DNA from: an uncultured Metabacillus sp. | GTDB taxonomy: Bacteria; Bacillota; Bacilli; Bacillales; Bacillaceae | Length of the DNA: 64,000 nucleotides | Direction: 5' to 3' | Assembly (NCBI RefSeq): GCF_947503125.1 | Contig: NZ_CANNCR010000008.1 | Coordinates: forward strand, 62,001 to 126,000 | Part shown: positions 37,451-46,095 of the stretch, one piece after another | How positions within the stretch are numbered: the stretch's first letter is position 1 | Layout: every line of letters starts with the position of its first letter | Position numbers and translations under genes: made by a program | Notes under the pieces: generated by a model | What the model was told of the DNA's origin: nothing | The model's database searches: none | Seen by the model: only the letters and a program-made list of their open reading frames with translations

Positions 37451-37729
37451 TGATCTCCTCCGGCTTTAAATGTCTTTATAAGCATTGCGATCTTCGGATT
37501 TTCCAAGCTGTCGGTTCACATTTTATCTCTTTAAACTTTACCTATAACATAAAAGAATTTGTAGACAATATCTCAAAATTGAAACTATCGATATACTTTT
37601 ATTTGAAAAAATAGGACATATGGAACAAAATTGAAAAACTCCATAATTTCTCCAAATTTGCAGATTACATTAATAATTACCGTGCAAAAACTTGTGTTTG
37701 ATAAAGAAACATAGAGGAGGATGTTATGG

Positions 37730-37876
37730 ATGTTTAGTTCTAGCAGGTTTGCAAATTACACGTTTACACATTTTCAAAAAGATCTTGTTGCAGGTTGGTC
37801 GTTTGCATTGTAGCTATTCCACTGGCGATGGCTTTTGCTATTGCCTTTAGGAGTAAGGCCGGAGTATGGGTTATCC
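37730..37876 (+). pseudogene. Remnant of a SulP-family sulfate permease
   Basis: After GAGGAGG at about 37714-37720, an ATG at 37730 opens FSSSRFANYTFTHFQKDLVAG, which is the N-terminus of SulP permeases (FxKDLxAG). A +1 shift then gives LVVCIVAIPLAMAFAIA, and a further shift gives GVRPEYGL. Together these match the conserved DLLAGxIVGIVAIPLAMAFAIASGVxPEYGLYT start of the family. The rest of the gene is gone: a terminator follows 70 bases later. So the gene is a 5' stub with two frameshifts and a large internal deletion. Confidence 0.75.
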
Positions 37877-37946
37877 AAAATCGATCAAACAAAATCGAAA
37901 ACGTGAGCTAAGGTTAGTTTAATCAGAGTTAACTATTTTTTGTTAC

Positions 37947-37979
37947 ATATCCCGTAGATTTAATCCTTCTACGGGATAT
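37947..37979. terminator. Terminator, probably of the lost permease gene
   Basis: A 12-bp perfect stem (ATATCCCGTAGA/TCTACGGGATAT) with a 9-base loop, followed by TCTTT on the plus strand. Confidence 0.75.
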
Positions 37980-38019
37980 TCTTTATCATGGAGCTAGATA
38001 AAGAAGGTAAATCTCCCGT

Positions 38020-38352
38020 CTATTTTTGCTTCACATCAACAATTGCTGCAAATGGCAGCTTAAAGCGCTGGCCGCTTTGTTCATCAACAATTTGAAGCGT
38101 ATGAGCAATCGGGTCTATATAGTGGACATACCCAGAGCATTTTTGATGAAAATGGTCTTGATAGTACGTAAAAACGAGCTCCATATGCTCTTCCATTGCT
38201 AAGCAAATGATTTCATTAAACTGTTCGAGCTGCTGCTCATCAAGCTCAGTCTTTTCTTGATAGGTATCAGCTTCTGACCAATCTCTTAATAGCTTTACAT
38301 GTTCAGGCAGCATCATTGATGTCCATTTAATATTTCCTCTGTCCCGTATCAT
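38020..38352 (-). CDS. YolD-like protein, partner of the SOS polymerase gene
   Basis: YolD-family proteins of about 110 aa lie beside Y-family polymerase genes in bacilli (yqjX with yqjW, yolD with uvrX). Here the N-terminus reads MIRDRGNIKWTSMMLPEHVK, and the SH3-like C-terminal part contains GYVHYIDPIAHTLQI. It is 176 bp downstream of polY2 on the same strand. The biochemical role is not known. Symbol yqjX would fit by position. Confidence 0.88.
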   Translation of the reverse strand: MIRDRGNIKWTSMMLPEHVKLLRDWSEADTYQEKTELDEQQLEQFNEIICLAMEEHMELVFTYYQDHFHQKCSGYVHYIDPIAHTLQIVDEQSGQRFKLPFAAIVDVKQK

Positions 38353-38528
38353 GACTTCATCACCACCCTAACACTCGGTTAACATTCTCTTTAGGCAGCC
38401 TAAGCGAATATGATTTCTTTTAGACAACCGCTCAGCTTGCCTTCAAAACAGAGTAAGGATTCGCAACACGAATGATTGAGCCATTGCCAAAGCTGTTAAG
38501 CTCTAGATTCCACTTTGAAATAGGCTTA

Positions 38529-39791
38529 TTATGCTTTATGGCCGCCGACAAGCTTGGCACGATGCTTCGCAGTCCCAGCCGGAGTGTACGACACAGCACG
38601 TAAAATCGCATCTGAACCATACTTTTGACGAATGGAATCCATTACATAACCAAGTGTTCGCTGCTTTATGCGGTTTGGCCGAAACAAATCGAGCTGCATC
38701 TCACAATCGTCCTCAATATTTGACAGTGTAATCGATATTTGCCGAACTGTTTTATTGGCATAAAATGTCTCAAATAACTGCAAACATGTTTCATAAATAT
38801 CCATCGTAATATTTGTTGGTTGATCAATTGTTTTGGAACGATAAAAACCACCGCCAAATTCATCGCGGCTATAGCCAATCCCAAGGCTGATCGTTCGTCC
38901 TACCTTTTTATGCTGACGCGCTCTGCGGGCAACCTCCTCACTGATTTCCAAAATCACATGCTTTACTTCCTCTGGATCGGGATAGTCACGAAGTAAAATT
39001 TGGCTTTTGCCGAAGCTGATTTGTCCTTGCATAATCGGTGCACCAACTTCCGACAAGTCTACTCCCCATGCGTGATAGTAAAGCTGATTGCCCATGATGC
39101 CAAATTTTTTTTCCAAAAGCTCGAGCGGATAATGAGCCAGCTGTCCAACATTAAAAATCCCCATTCGGTTCAACGTCTTTTGCACTCTCGACCCAATGCC
39201 CCACATTTTATTTAACGGCTCAAGCTTCCACAGCTTTTCTTTTACATCGTCATATGTCCACTCTGCTATCCCTGTCTTTTTTGCATCAATATCCAAGCAT
39301 ATTTTTGCAAGCAGCATATTAGGCCCAATGCCAATTGCAGCAAGAAGACCGAACTTACGCTTCAACTCATCACGAATTTTATCGGCAATTGTTCGGGCAT
39401 CTCCCCAAATATGCTCAACACCATCGACTTCGATAAAACTTTCATCCACACTGTAAGTATGGATCGCCTCTTTTGGTACATAGCGATGAAACAGTTTTGT
39501 TATTTCTGTTGACATTCGGATATACGTTCCCATCTTCGGGTTAACAATCCTAATCCGCGGATCGTTCGGAACTTCAAAACGCCTTGCACCCGTTTTAATG
39601 CCAAATTCCTTTTTCATTTGCGGAGAAGCTGCCAGCACGATGCTTCCCTGCCGCTCAGTATCACCAACAACAACTAAATAGCATGTCAATGGATCCATCC
39701 CCAGTAAAACCGCAGCACAGCTAGCATAAAAGCTTTTCATATCAATACAAAGAATTTTTCGCTTTGGAAATTGATCATAGTTTTCAATCAT
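38529..39791 (-). CDS. polY2: Y-family DNA polymerase, UvrX/YqjW type (PolY2)
   Basis: This is a lesion-bypass DNA polymerase. The active-site Asp residues are in CIDMKSFYASC and in YSVDESFIEVDG. The little-finger domain is at 235-350, and a beta-clamp motif QLDLF is near residue 372. I chose the ATG at 39791 (420 aa), 8 bases after GGAGG; the TTG six codons earlier overlaps that site. Two LexA-like operators lie upstream. It is distinct in sequence from the PolY1/DinB gene at 52855. Confidence 0.94.
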   Translation of the reverse strand: MIENYDQFPKRKILCIDMKSFYASCAAVLLGMDPLTCYLVVVGDTERQGSIVLAASPQMKKEFGIKTGARRFEVPNDPRIRIVNPKMGTYIRMSTEITKLFHRYVPKEAIHTYSVDESFIEVDGVEHIWGDARTIADKIRDELKRKFGLLAAIGIGPNMLLAKICLDIDAKKTGIAEWTYDDVKEKLWKLEPLNKMWGIGSRVQKTLNRMGIFNVGQLAHYPLELLEKKFGIMGNQLYYHAWGVDLSEVGAPIMQGQISFGKSQILLRDYPDPEEVKHVILEISEEVARRARQHKKVGRTISLGIGYSRDEFGGGFYRSKTIDQPTNITMDIYETCLQLFETFYANKTVRQISITLSNIEDDCEMQLDLFRPNRIKQRTLGYVMDSIRQKYGSDAILRAVSYTPAGTAKHRAKLVGGHKA

Positions 39792-39809
39792 AGCCGCTTC
39801 CTCCAACAA

Positions 39810-39861
39810 GAATGTATGTTCTCATTTATTATATTCTTCATCTTAAGCGAATATACGTTCG
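39810..39861. promoter_or_regulatory. Two LexA-like (SOS) boxes between polY2 and yqzH
   Basis: GAATGTATGTTC at 39810-39821 and GAATATACGTTC at 39849-39860 each match the Gram-positive SOS pattern GAAC-N4-GTTC with one base off. The pair lies in the polY2 promoter region, and B. subtilis yqjW is DNA-damage induced. The second box also has the outer C and G of CGAAC...GTTCG. Confidence 0.5.
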
Positions 39862-40009
39862 ATTTCAATGGAAGTTTCAACCACAATAGAAAAGTGGTAG
39901 CAACGTATGAACTGGATACTAACTACGTAAAAAACAAAACTCGCAGATATTTTTTAATGGTTTCTAAAAAAGGAGGAAGACTGTATACTAGCAGGTAGCG
40001 AGGTGTGAC

Positions 40010-40204
40010 ATGGAGGAGAAATTCTTATTGAAAATGCTTAGAAACAGCTTTCTACAATATGGCCGGGATCTTGATGAAGATCCGCTTTCGAAAGATGACT
40101 ACATACAGCTGCTTGAAAAGGCGGTAAACGAAAAGGATCAAGACACAGAATGGTACGAAGTGATTGAAGATATTGTCTATGGCTATGTAACGAATCAGGA
40201 TTAA
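40010..40204 (+). CDS. yqzH: YqzH family protein
   Basis: This small 64-residue acidic protein (MEEKFLLKMLRNSFLQYGRD, then KDDYIQLLEKAV) is of unknown function and conserved beside yqjW. It is divergent from polY2 and shares its promoter region. GAGG upstream supports the ATG at 40010. Confidence 0.82.
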   Translation: MEEKFLLKMLRNSFLQYGRDLDEDPLSKDDYIQLLEKAVNEKDQDTEWYEVIEDIVYGYVTNQD

Positions 40205-40208
40205 AATC

Positions 40209-40266
40209 AAAAAGAGGCTGCCCCTTGTCCTTATTCTACAACAGGGGAAATACCCTGCCTCTTTTA
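40209..40266. terminator. Terminator after yqzH
   Basis: AAAAGAGGC/GCCTCTTTT outer stem and CCCCTTGT/ACAACAGGGG inner stem, followed by TTTTAAT on the plus strand. Confidence 0.75.
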
Positions 40267-40320
40267 ATGGCTTTAAATCGTTGTCATCTTCCGCCAATTC
40301 CAGAAAATAACCTACTTCAT

Positions 40321-40555
40321 CTAATGCAAAAAGTCTTCTAAGAAAAATTTAAGTTCCATATAGTTATCGAATTTAATTGAGTTTTCATAAAAATCCGCCC
40401 AAGAACATCAATAACACTTGTATCCTTTTGTTGATCTCTAATGATCCAAAGATACCGATTTTCTTTACACCGCATTATTCTTAAATATGCATAAACCTTC
40501 AGATAATTCGAGTGAAATTTTCATTTTTTGATAACACCCAATCACCACGATACAT
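40321..40555 (-). pseudogene. Decayed gene of unknown family
   Basis: On the minus strand, three frames in turn give protein-like sequence without overlap of stops: MYRGDWVLSKNENFTRII from the ATG at 40555 (after AAAAAAGGATT), then YAYLRIMRCKENRYLWIIRD with DQQKDTSVIDVLGRIF, then YENSIKFDNYMELKFFLEDF to a TAG at 40321. This would be a protein of about 75 residues with two or three frameshifts. I do not recognise the family. The stretch lies between yqzH and yqjQ. Confidence 0.4.
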
Positions 40556-40594
40556 AATCCTTTTTTGTTAAATTATACCATTTAGCTAAAACAT

Positions 40595-41389
40595 TCATTT
40601 CTTAAAAAACGCCTTTCCCGCAATTCGTTCAAACAGCCTCGGCATGACCTGGTAAAGCGTACTTCCTGTATTCATCCAGCCAGGTAAATTGATTTCGCGC
40701 TTCGGTGTGAGCATAGTGTTTACGATGATCCGTGCTACCTTATTTGGGTCAAGCATCCAGCGTTCCACATTTTTCACATAATCTCCCTGCTTGTCGGCAA
40801 TCGTGAAAAAATCTGTTTTAATTGGTCCGGGGTTTACCGATGTGACGTAAATATTGTTTGATTTAACCTCCATCCGCAAACTGTTTGTAAAGCCTAATAC
40901 AGCGTGTTTCGTTGCAGAGTAAAGACTAGATTTGGGAGTTGCGATTTTGCCGGCCTGTGAGCCAATATTGATAATATGTCCCTTTTTCCTTTCCATCATG
41001 GCAGGCAGCACCATTTTTGTACAGGCAACTAAACCATATACGTTTACCTCAAACATGCTTTTCATTTCATCAAGGGAAGCATCGAGCACATCATTAAAGA
41101 TTCCGAACCCGGCATTATTGACCAGAACATCAATAGATCCGACTTCCTGTGCAATGTTCGAAAAAACGCGCTGAACGGAATCAAGATCCTGAACATCGAG
41201 TATGTAGTAAGAGCATGAGATCCCATAATCATGTTTAATTTGTTCTGCAAGCCGAACTAACCGTTCTTCTCTTCTGGCTAATAAAATAAGGTTTGCTCCA
41301 TTCTTGGCACATTCAATGGCAATTTTTTCACCGATGCCGCTTGAGGCCCCAGTAATGGCAACATGGCAACCTTGTATTCGTCTATTCAA
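40595..41389 (-). CDS. yqjQ: SDR family oxidoreductase YqjQ
   Basis: A classical short-chain dehydrogenase with a Rossmann start [12 protein letters not shown] (residues 13-24), NNAGFGIF, Ser in NIGSQAGK and the catalytic [10 protein letters not shown]. Substrate unknown. Length is 264 aa. It is 21 bp downstream of yqjP and on the same strand. Confidence 0.92.
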   Translation of the reverse strand: MNRRIQGCHVAITGASSGIGEKIAIECAKNGANLILLARREERLVRLAEQIKHDYGISCSYYILDVQDLDSVQRVFSNIAQEVGSIDVLVNNAGFGIFNDVLDASLDEMKSMFEVNVYGLVACTKMVLPAMMERKKGHIINIGSQAGKIATPKSSLYSATKHAVLGFTNSLRMEVKSNNIYVTSVNPGPIKTDFFTIADKQGDYVKNVERWMLDPNKVARIIVNTMLTPKREINLPGWMNTGSTLYQVMPRLFERIAGKAFFKK

Positions 41390-41410
41390 CTATTTCACCT
41401 CTACCGTTCC

Positions 41411-42376
41411 TTAGCAAATATAAAGGGTTGTCTCCCTTGAAGCATCTACTTTAATTTGACCGATATTTTCCAAATAGTCAAGCTGACCGATTGTTTCTGA
41501 CATTGTTAATAACGGCTGTTTATGATAAATCTTTGGAAACAGTGCCTGACATACTTGAAAAGCAGTCAAGGGCTTTTCCTCAAGAAAACTGTATACGAGG
41601 TCTGCTCGTTCAGCTTGCTTTTTTAAGCGAAGGGAAATAAGCTCATGCGCCTCTTCAATCGGTTCTCCATGACCAGTATAAACTAACGAAACCGGAATCT
41701 CTAATAATCTTGAAATTGACTCATTTAACTGGAGCTGCGGACGCGGGCGTTCTATTGAATTTGCCATCGGCGGCTCTAATAATGGGTTTGGAGAAATATG
41801 TTTTAACAATAAGTCTCCCCCTATTACAACCCCTGACCTTTCTTCATATAAAACGATATGACTTTGAGCATGCCCAGGTGTTTCAAAGATTCTCCATCCG
41901 AATAAACCGCTAATTTCCTCCCCTTCTCCTACAAAATGCTGTAAATTTCTATTGCAGGAGAATTTAAGTGTATGATTCAGTCTATTTAAATCAGGGAAAA
42001 ATTTTTTATCGACTCCAAATTCAATAAATAGTTTCTCAAAGAAAACTGTTTGTGCTGCCATAAATTGCGGGTCTTTTTTCAACCATGGTGTATTAAAAGG
42101 ATGACCCCATATTGGAATGTCCTCGCTTAAAAAGTCCAACATGCCGACATGATCAGGATGATGATGGGTGATTACTACTTGATCAATGTCCTGAGGGCTG
42201 TACCCAAGTTCTTTTAGTTGGGATTGGAACGCCTGCCAAGCCTCAACTGTCTTCGGACCAGTATCCACAAGTGTTAAATGATCCCCCTTAATTAAGTACA
42301 CATTCACATCTCCTACTGGAAAAGGTGTTGGAAGTTCCAGCTTAAAGATTTGGTTTCCCCGTTGAAATGGTTTCAT
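41411..42376 (-). CDS. yqjP: MBL-fold metallohydrolase YqjP
   Basis: The metallo-beta-lactamase fold shows its metal motif THHHPDHVGML (residues 70-80), then GHAQSHIVLY and YTGHGEPI. A C-terminal winged-helix-like tail (residues 255-321) is common in this subfamily. Length is 321 aa. It is divergent from proI. The substrate is unknown. Confidence 0.92.
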   Translation of the reverse strand: MKPFQRGNQIFKLELPTPFPVGDVNVYLIKGDHLTLVDTGPKTVEAWQAFQSQLKELGYSPQDIDQVVITHHHPDHVGMLDFLSEDIPIWGHPFNTPWLKKDPQFMAAQTVFFEKLFIEFGVDKKFFPDLNRLNHTLKFSCNRNLQHFVGEGEEISGLFGWRIFETPGHAQSHIVLYEERSGVVIGGDLLLKHISPNPLLEPPMANSIERPRPQLQLNESISRLLEIPVSLVYTGHGEPIEEAHELISLRLKKQAERADLVYSFLEEKPLTAFQVCQALFPKIYHKQPLLTMSETIGQLDYLENIGQIKVDASRETTLYIC

Positions 42377-42510
42377 TCACTCAGCCCCAATTATTATTTT
42401 CAAATAAAACTTATTATTGTTCATTAAAGATACTTACTATTATTTTATCTTCCAACCACATATTTGTCATTATATTCAAATAATTCAACTAACATTCTTT
42501 TTGAAAATGC

Positions 42511-42540
42511 TTGACAATTACCTGTCCACAAATGCATAAT
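42511..42540 (+). promoter_or_regulatory. Sigma-A promoter of the proI leader
   Basis: TTGACA at 42511, 18 bases, CATAAT at 42535. A start near 42547 would give a T-box leader of about 290 bases. Confidence 0.55.
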
Positions 42541-42594
42541 GAATAAAAATTCAAGAGAAAAAACTTAAAAAAATTTATTTTAATAAGTAAAAGC

Positions 42595-42812
42595 ATTGAC
42601 TTAGGACTAGTAAATCGGAAGCTGCAAAAGAGAGTGGAGCTCGTGGCTGGGAAGCTCCATTGCACCTGTTTCCTTTTGAACCTACCTATGAGCTGTTAGG
42701 AAAACCTAACCGTATTTCTGCGATAAAGAAGTGAAGCTGGGAATGATACATTCCAACTAAGGTGGTACCGCGGAGCCATTCCGTCCTTTTCAAGGATTGA
42801 GTGGCTTTTTAT
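42595..42812 (+). ncRNA. Proline T-box leader upstream of proI
   Basis: The T-box sequence AAGGTGGTACCGCG is at 42759-42772 and is followed by a terminator stem (AGCCATTCCGTCCTTTT with AAGGATTGAGTGGCT) and TTTTT. In stem I, AGAGAG lies at about 42630, and the specifier region reads GAACCTACC with CCT at 42681-42683. CCT is a proline codon and fits the pathway. Uncharged tRNA-Pro should stabilise the antiterminator and switch on proI. Confidence 0.93.
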
Positions 42813-42837
42813 ATTGTGCTTTTAAAGGAGGATTTTT

Positions 42838-43668
42838 ATGGAGAAGATTGGATTTATTGGCGCCGGTTCAATGGCAGAAGCCATGATCGCTGGTTTAATA
42901 AAAGGCGGAGTGTTTCAGCCGGAGCAGGTGATCGTCGCAAACCGTTCCAGCGCTGACCGTCTGAAGGAATTAACAAATAGGTATGGTATCGAAACCACAC
43001 ATAATAAAGTAAAATTGGCTCAAGAGGCAAACATTATCGTATTAGCGATGAAGCCAAAGGATGTCAAGGCAGGCATAGATGGCATTCAAAAGTATATTCA
43101 TAACCAGCTGATCGTTTCTGTATTAGCAGGGATTTCCATTGAAACGATCACATCCATCCTTGGCAAAAAAATAGCCATTATTCGTGCAATGCCAAATACA
43201 TCAGCAGCGATTGCCAAATCAGCAACTGCCATCGCTGCAAGTGAAGATGTCACGATGACACAAATCAAAAAATGCCAATCATTATTCGAAGCAATTGGCA
43301 TCTGCAAGCTTGTCGATGAAAATCAACTAGATGCTGTTACAGGATTATCAGGCAGCGGACCTGCATATGTTTACTTCCTTGTAGAAGCCATGGAGAAAGC
43401 CGCTATCGAGGTAGGCTTAGAACCGAATGTAGCCAGAGAACTGATTGTCCAAACATTGCTTGGTGCTTCAGAAATGATCGCGAGCTCTGATAAACACCCA
43501 TCACAATTACGAAAAGAAGTCACAAGCCCTAACGGTACAACCGAAGCCGGAATTACGATCCTGCAAGAAAGAGGTTTTGAAGAAGCTCTTATCTCATGTA
43601 TAAAACGCGCAACAGAGAGATCAAATGAATTAAAGACAATGTTTTCCGAAGCACTGATAAAAAATTAA
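42838..43668 (+). CDS. proI: Pyrroline-5-carboxylate reductase
   Basis: The enzyme makes proline from pyrroline-5-carboxylate with NADPH. The N-terminal Rossmann motif IGFIGAGSMAEAMIAG (residues 3-18) is intact, and the C-terminal signature includes VTSPNGTTEAGI. Length is 276 aa. ATG at 42838 follows AAAGGAGG. The upstream T-box adds strong support for a proline gene. B. subtilis proI (yqjO) lies at the same place. Confidence 0.96.
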   Translation: MEKIGFIGAGSMAEAMIAGLIKGGVFQPEQVIVANRSSADRLKELTNRYGIETTHNKVKLAQEANIIVLAMKPKDVKAGIDGIQKYIHNQLIVSVLAGISIETITSILGKKIAIIRAMPNTSAAIAKSATAIAASEDVTMTQIKKCQSLFEAIGICKLVDENQLDAVTGLSGSGPAYVYFLVEAMEKAAIEVGLEPNVARELIVQTLLGASEMIASSDKHPSQLRKEVTSPNGTTEAGITILQERGFEEALISCIKRATERSNELKTMFSEALIKN

Positions 43669-43672
43669 AATA

Positions 43673-43713
43673 GAGAAGGAGTGCCGTTTTAATAAAAGCT
43701 TGCACTCCTTCTT
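43673..43713. terminator. Bidirectional terminator between proI and the PAS kinase gene
   Basis: GAGAAGGAGTGC/GCACTCCTTCTT perfect stem with a 17-base loop, followed by TTTTT on the plus strand. Confidence 0.9.
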
Positions 43714-43717
43714 TTTC

Positions 43718-45107
43718 CTAGTTCTTATCTTCACTAATCGGAAGGTACAGATCAATAATGGTTCCTTTGCCAACAGTACTGGAGATGTTCACTGTTCCTC
43801 CGTGGGAATGAATGATTTTAAAAGTCGTCATCATCCCGAGACCTGTTCCTTTTTCTTTTGTTGTATAAAATGGTGTGCCGATTTTAGCTAGAAGTTCCTC
43901 TGAGATCCCTACTCCTTGATCAGCAATTTGAATAAAAATCCCGGCGGAACCATGTTTCTTGCCGCTTATCGTTATTTCACCACCATTAGGCATCGCTTCT
44001 ATTGCGTTTTTAATTAAATTAATAAAGACTTGTTTTAACTGGCTTGCAATACAATGAATCATAGGCAAGTCGTCAAGTTGAACGTTAACATTCACCTTGT
44101 TCATTAAAGCTTGCGAACCCAATAATGTGACAACATCCTCAATCATTTTTTCCACACGTTCATAACGAAAATGATGTGCTTGCGGCTTTGCTAAAATAAG
44201 CAGCTCACTTGTTATCATTTCGATTCTTGAAATTTCATCAGACATGATATCTAAATACTCACTATTGATTTCCTTCATTTTATTTTTATAGAGTTGTAAA
44301 AAACCTTTTATTGATGTAAGAGGATTTCTTATTTCGTGTGCAATCGATGCAGCAAGTTGGCCAACAGCTGTAAGCTTTTCAGATTCAAGCAACATTTTTT
44401 CGGTTCTTTTTTCCCTAGAGATGTCCCGAGCGATTCCGTAAACTCCGACAATTTCCCCATTAACAATAATTGGAATATTGGTAACCTTCAATTCAATGAT
44501 GTGCCCGTTTTGATGAACTGCTTTTGTTTCATAATGCTGAATGGCTCCCTTAACAGCATGAGAATAATAAGTCTTTGTCCTTTCAATTTCATCAGGAGTG
44601 ATTAATGGCATATAAGACATTTGTAAAAGCTCTTCTTCTTTAAAAACCAAGTAATTCTTCCATTGCGTGATTAACACTTAGAAAATTCCCTTCTAAATCA
44701 AAGGAATATACCGCAGCCGGATTATTTTCAAAAAGAGACTTATAATGCTGCTCCCTTTTTGAGGAAGATCGTTTATTTTCAGTTATGTCTTGAAAATAAA
44801 CAGAAAGGCCATTTGGAGAGGGATAAATCCTTACTTCAAACCACATTTTTAAAGGAGGAGAGTATTCTTCGAAAACAATAGATACTTGTTCTCGCACGGC
44901 CATATGGTAATGTTGATAAGTTTGTAGATCAACAGCCTCAGGAAATACTTCCCATATGCATTTTCCTAATAATTGCTGCATATTACGACGCAGTAGTCTA
45001 GTTGCCTCTTTATTAACATAAGTAAATTTCCACTCTCTATCTAAAGCAAAAAAAGCATCTGTAATTCGATCTAATATCTCATACGGATTTATCTGTTGAA
45101 TATACAT
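43718..45107 (-). pseudogene. PAS-domain sensor histidine kinase, frameshifted
   Basis: The gene encodes a cytoplasmic kinase in two frames. The first, from the ATG at 45107, has a PAS domain (residues 9-105, ending YFQDITENKRSSSK) and the start of a second PAS up to NHAMEELLGF. The second frame continues KEEELLQMSYMPLITPDEI, a PAC segment, HisKA (SIAHEIRNPLTSIKGFLQLY), and HATPase (NLIKNAIEAMPNGG, DQGVGIS, GTGLGMM). The break is at a run of five As on the plus strand (44642-44646); four would restore the frame. The HisKA sequence is like those of KinA/KinE-type sporulation kinases. It may be functional if the shift is a sequencing artefact. Confidence 0.85.
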
Positions 45108-45304
45108 TTCATCAATCCTCACAGCGATTTTCTATGCAATATGATACCACACCTAAGCCTAATTTCGGTATTTAAATAAAGGGAGACTTCCATCAATTGG
45201 TTTCCGAAGAACAGGATATACAACTGCCTGTTAAGAAGGGATAAATAGCTTCTTTTATACCCTTTGGTATATAATGGTAGAAAATGAAAGAAGGGGAATA
45301 ATGC

Positions 45305-45730
45305 ATGAATTCAAATGATTCCATTATACAAACAGCTCTTCCACATCGGTACCCATTCTTAATGGTTGACAAAGTGATCGAGATTGTTGAAGGTAAAAAA
45401 GTAAAGGGATTAAAGATGATTACTGAAAATGAATGGTACATATCCAATGATCATACCTTTATGCCTAATATTCTCGTCATTGAAGCTCTTGCCCAGCTTG
45501 GCGCCTTTGCCTCTCTGGAAGATGATAACCATTTAGGATTTTTAACATCCATTAAAGGAGTAGAATTCATTCGTGAAGCATCAGTAGGAGATCAAGTCCA
45601 TCTATTTTACGAGGTGATACGAATGAAAAAAGGCTTTGTTCTTGGCAAAGGCTATGCTGAAGTAAATGGTAAGGCAATTGTAAAGGTCGATGAGATTGTC
45701 ATTTACCAGACTAGCTCTTCGAATAAATAA
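45305..45730 (+). CDS. FabZ-like hot-dog fold protein, atypical active site
   Basis: The N-terminal ALPHRYPFLMVDKV and the helix VIEALAQLGAFAS match 3-hydroxyacyl-ACP dehydratases (FabZ). The catalytic loop GHFPGxPxxPG is missing: here it reads NDHTFMPN, and the distance from His50 to Glu60 is 4 residues shorter than in FabZ. It may thus be a binding or thioesterase-like variant. Length is 141 aa. It is followed 30 bp later by an unknown small gene. Confidence 0.75.
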   Translation: MNSNDSIIQTALPHRYPFLMVDKVIEIVEGKKVKGLKMITENEWYISNDHTFMPNILVIEALAQLGAFASLEDDNHLGFLTSIKGVEFIREASVGDQVHLFYEVIRMKKGFVLGKGYAEVNGKAIVKVDEIVIYQTSSSNK

Positions 45731-45760
45731 AATTTATTGCTACTAGATGGTGATTAATTC

Positions 45761-46033
45761 ATGAAAGTCAACCTTTTAGAGCTTCCAGATCATGAAAAAA
45801 GAATTTATCAACAAATAACTAAGTTAAAAAAACCTGAAAAACAAATGCTCTGGCACCTTATAAAAAAGACAAATATTGAAGGAATTGCTCTTTACCCTAA
45901 GATTGAAAAGGAAATGATCCCCTTGATAAAGCAGAAATTCATCGCAATTAATGAAATCTACCAAGGTGAGGGCTTTAGTTTTTTCATTTTACAAAAAGCC
46001 CCTTATCTTCTTAGGCAACTAAAAAAACGCTAG
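45761..46033 (+). CDS. Unknown 90-residue basic protein
   Basis: A soluble, Lys-rich protein (ITKLKKPEKQMLWHLIKK onwards) with hydrophobic segments but no clear membrane helix, signal or catalytic motif. It is 30 bp downstream of the FabZ-like gene and probably in the same operon. The ribosome site (AGATGGTGATTA) is weak. I do not recognise it. Confidence 0.55.
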   Translation: MKVNLLELPDHEKRIYQQITKLKKPEKQMLWHLIKKTNIEGIALYPKIEKEMIPLIKQKFIAINEIYQGEGFSFFILQKAPYLLRQLKKR

Positions 46034-46092
46034 GCATGTGAGATGCCTAAGGATCTGATAAATCCTAAATCCTGAGGCAACCTCACATACCT
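46032..46092. other. Long imperfect inverted repeat between convergent genes
   Basis: AGGCATGTGAG then TGCCTAAGGAT pairs with ATCCTGAGGCA then CCTCACATACCT over about 23 bases, with a 13-base loop. A T-run is missing on both sides. It may act as a stable transcript end or a cruciform. Confidence 0.7.
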
Positions 46093-46095
46093 GTT

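Noticed and set aside
39832-39998. Plus-strand frame between polY2 and yqzH with a hydrophobic start
   Set aside because: No ribosome site, it runs across the likely divergent promoter and SOS boxes, and the sequence resembles no small membrane protein.
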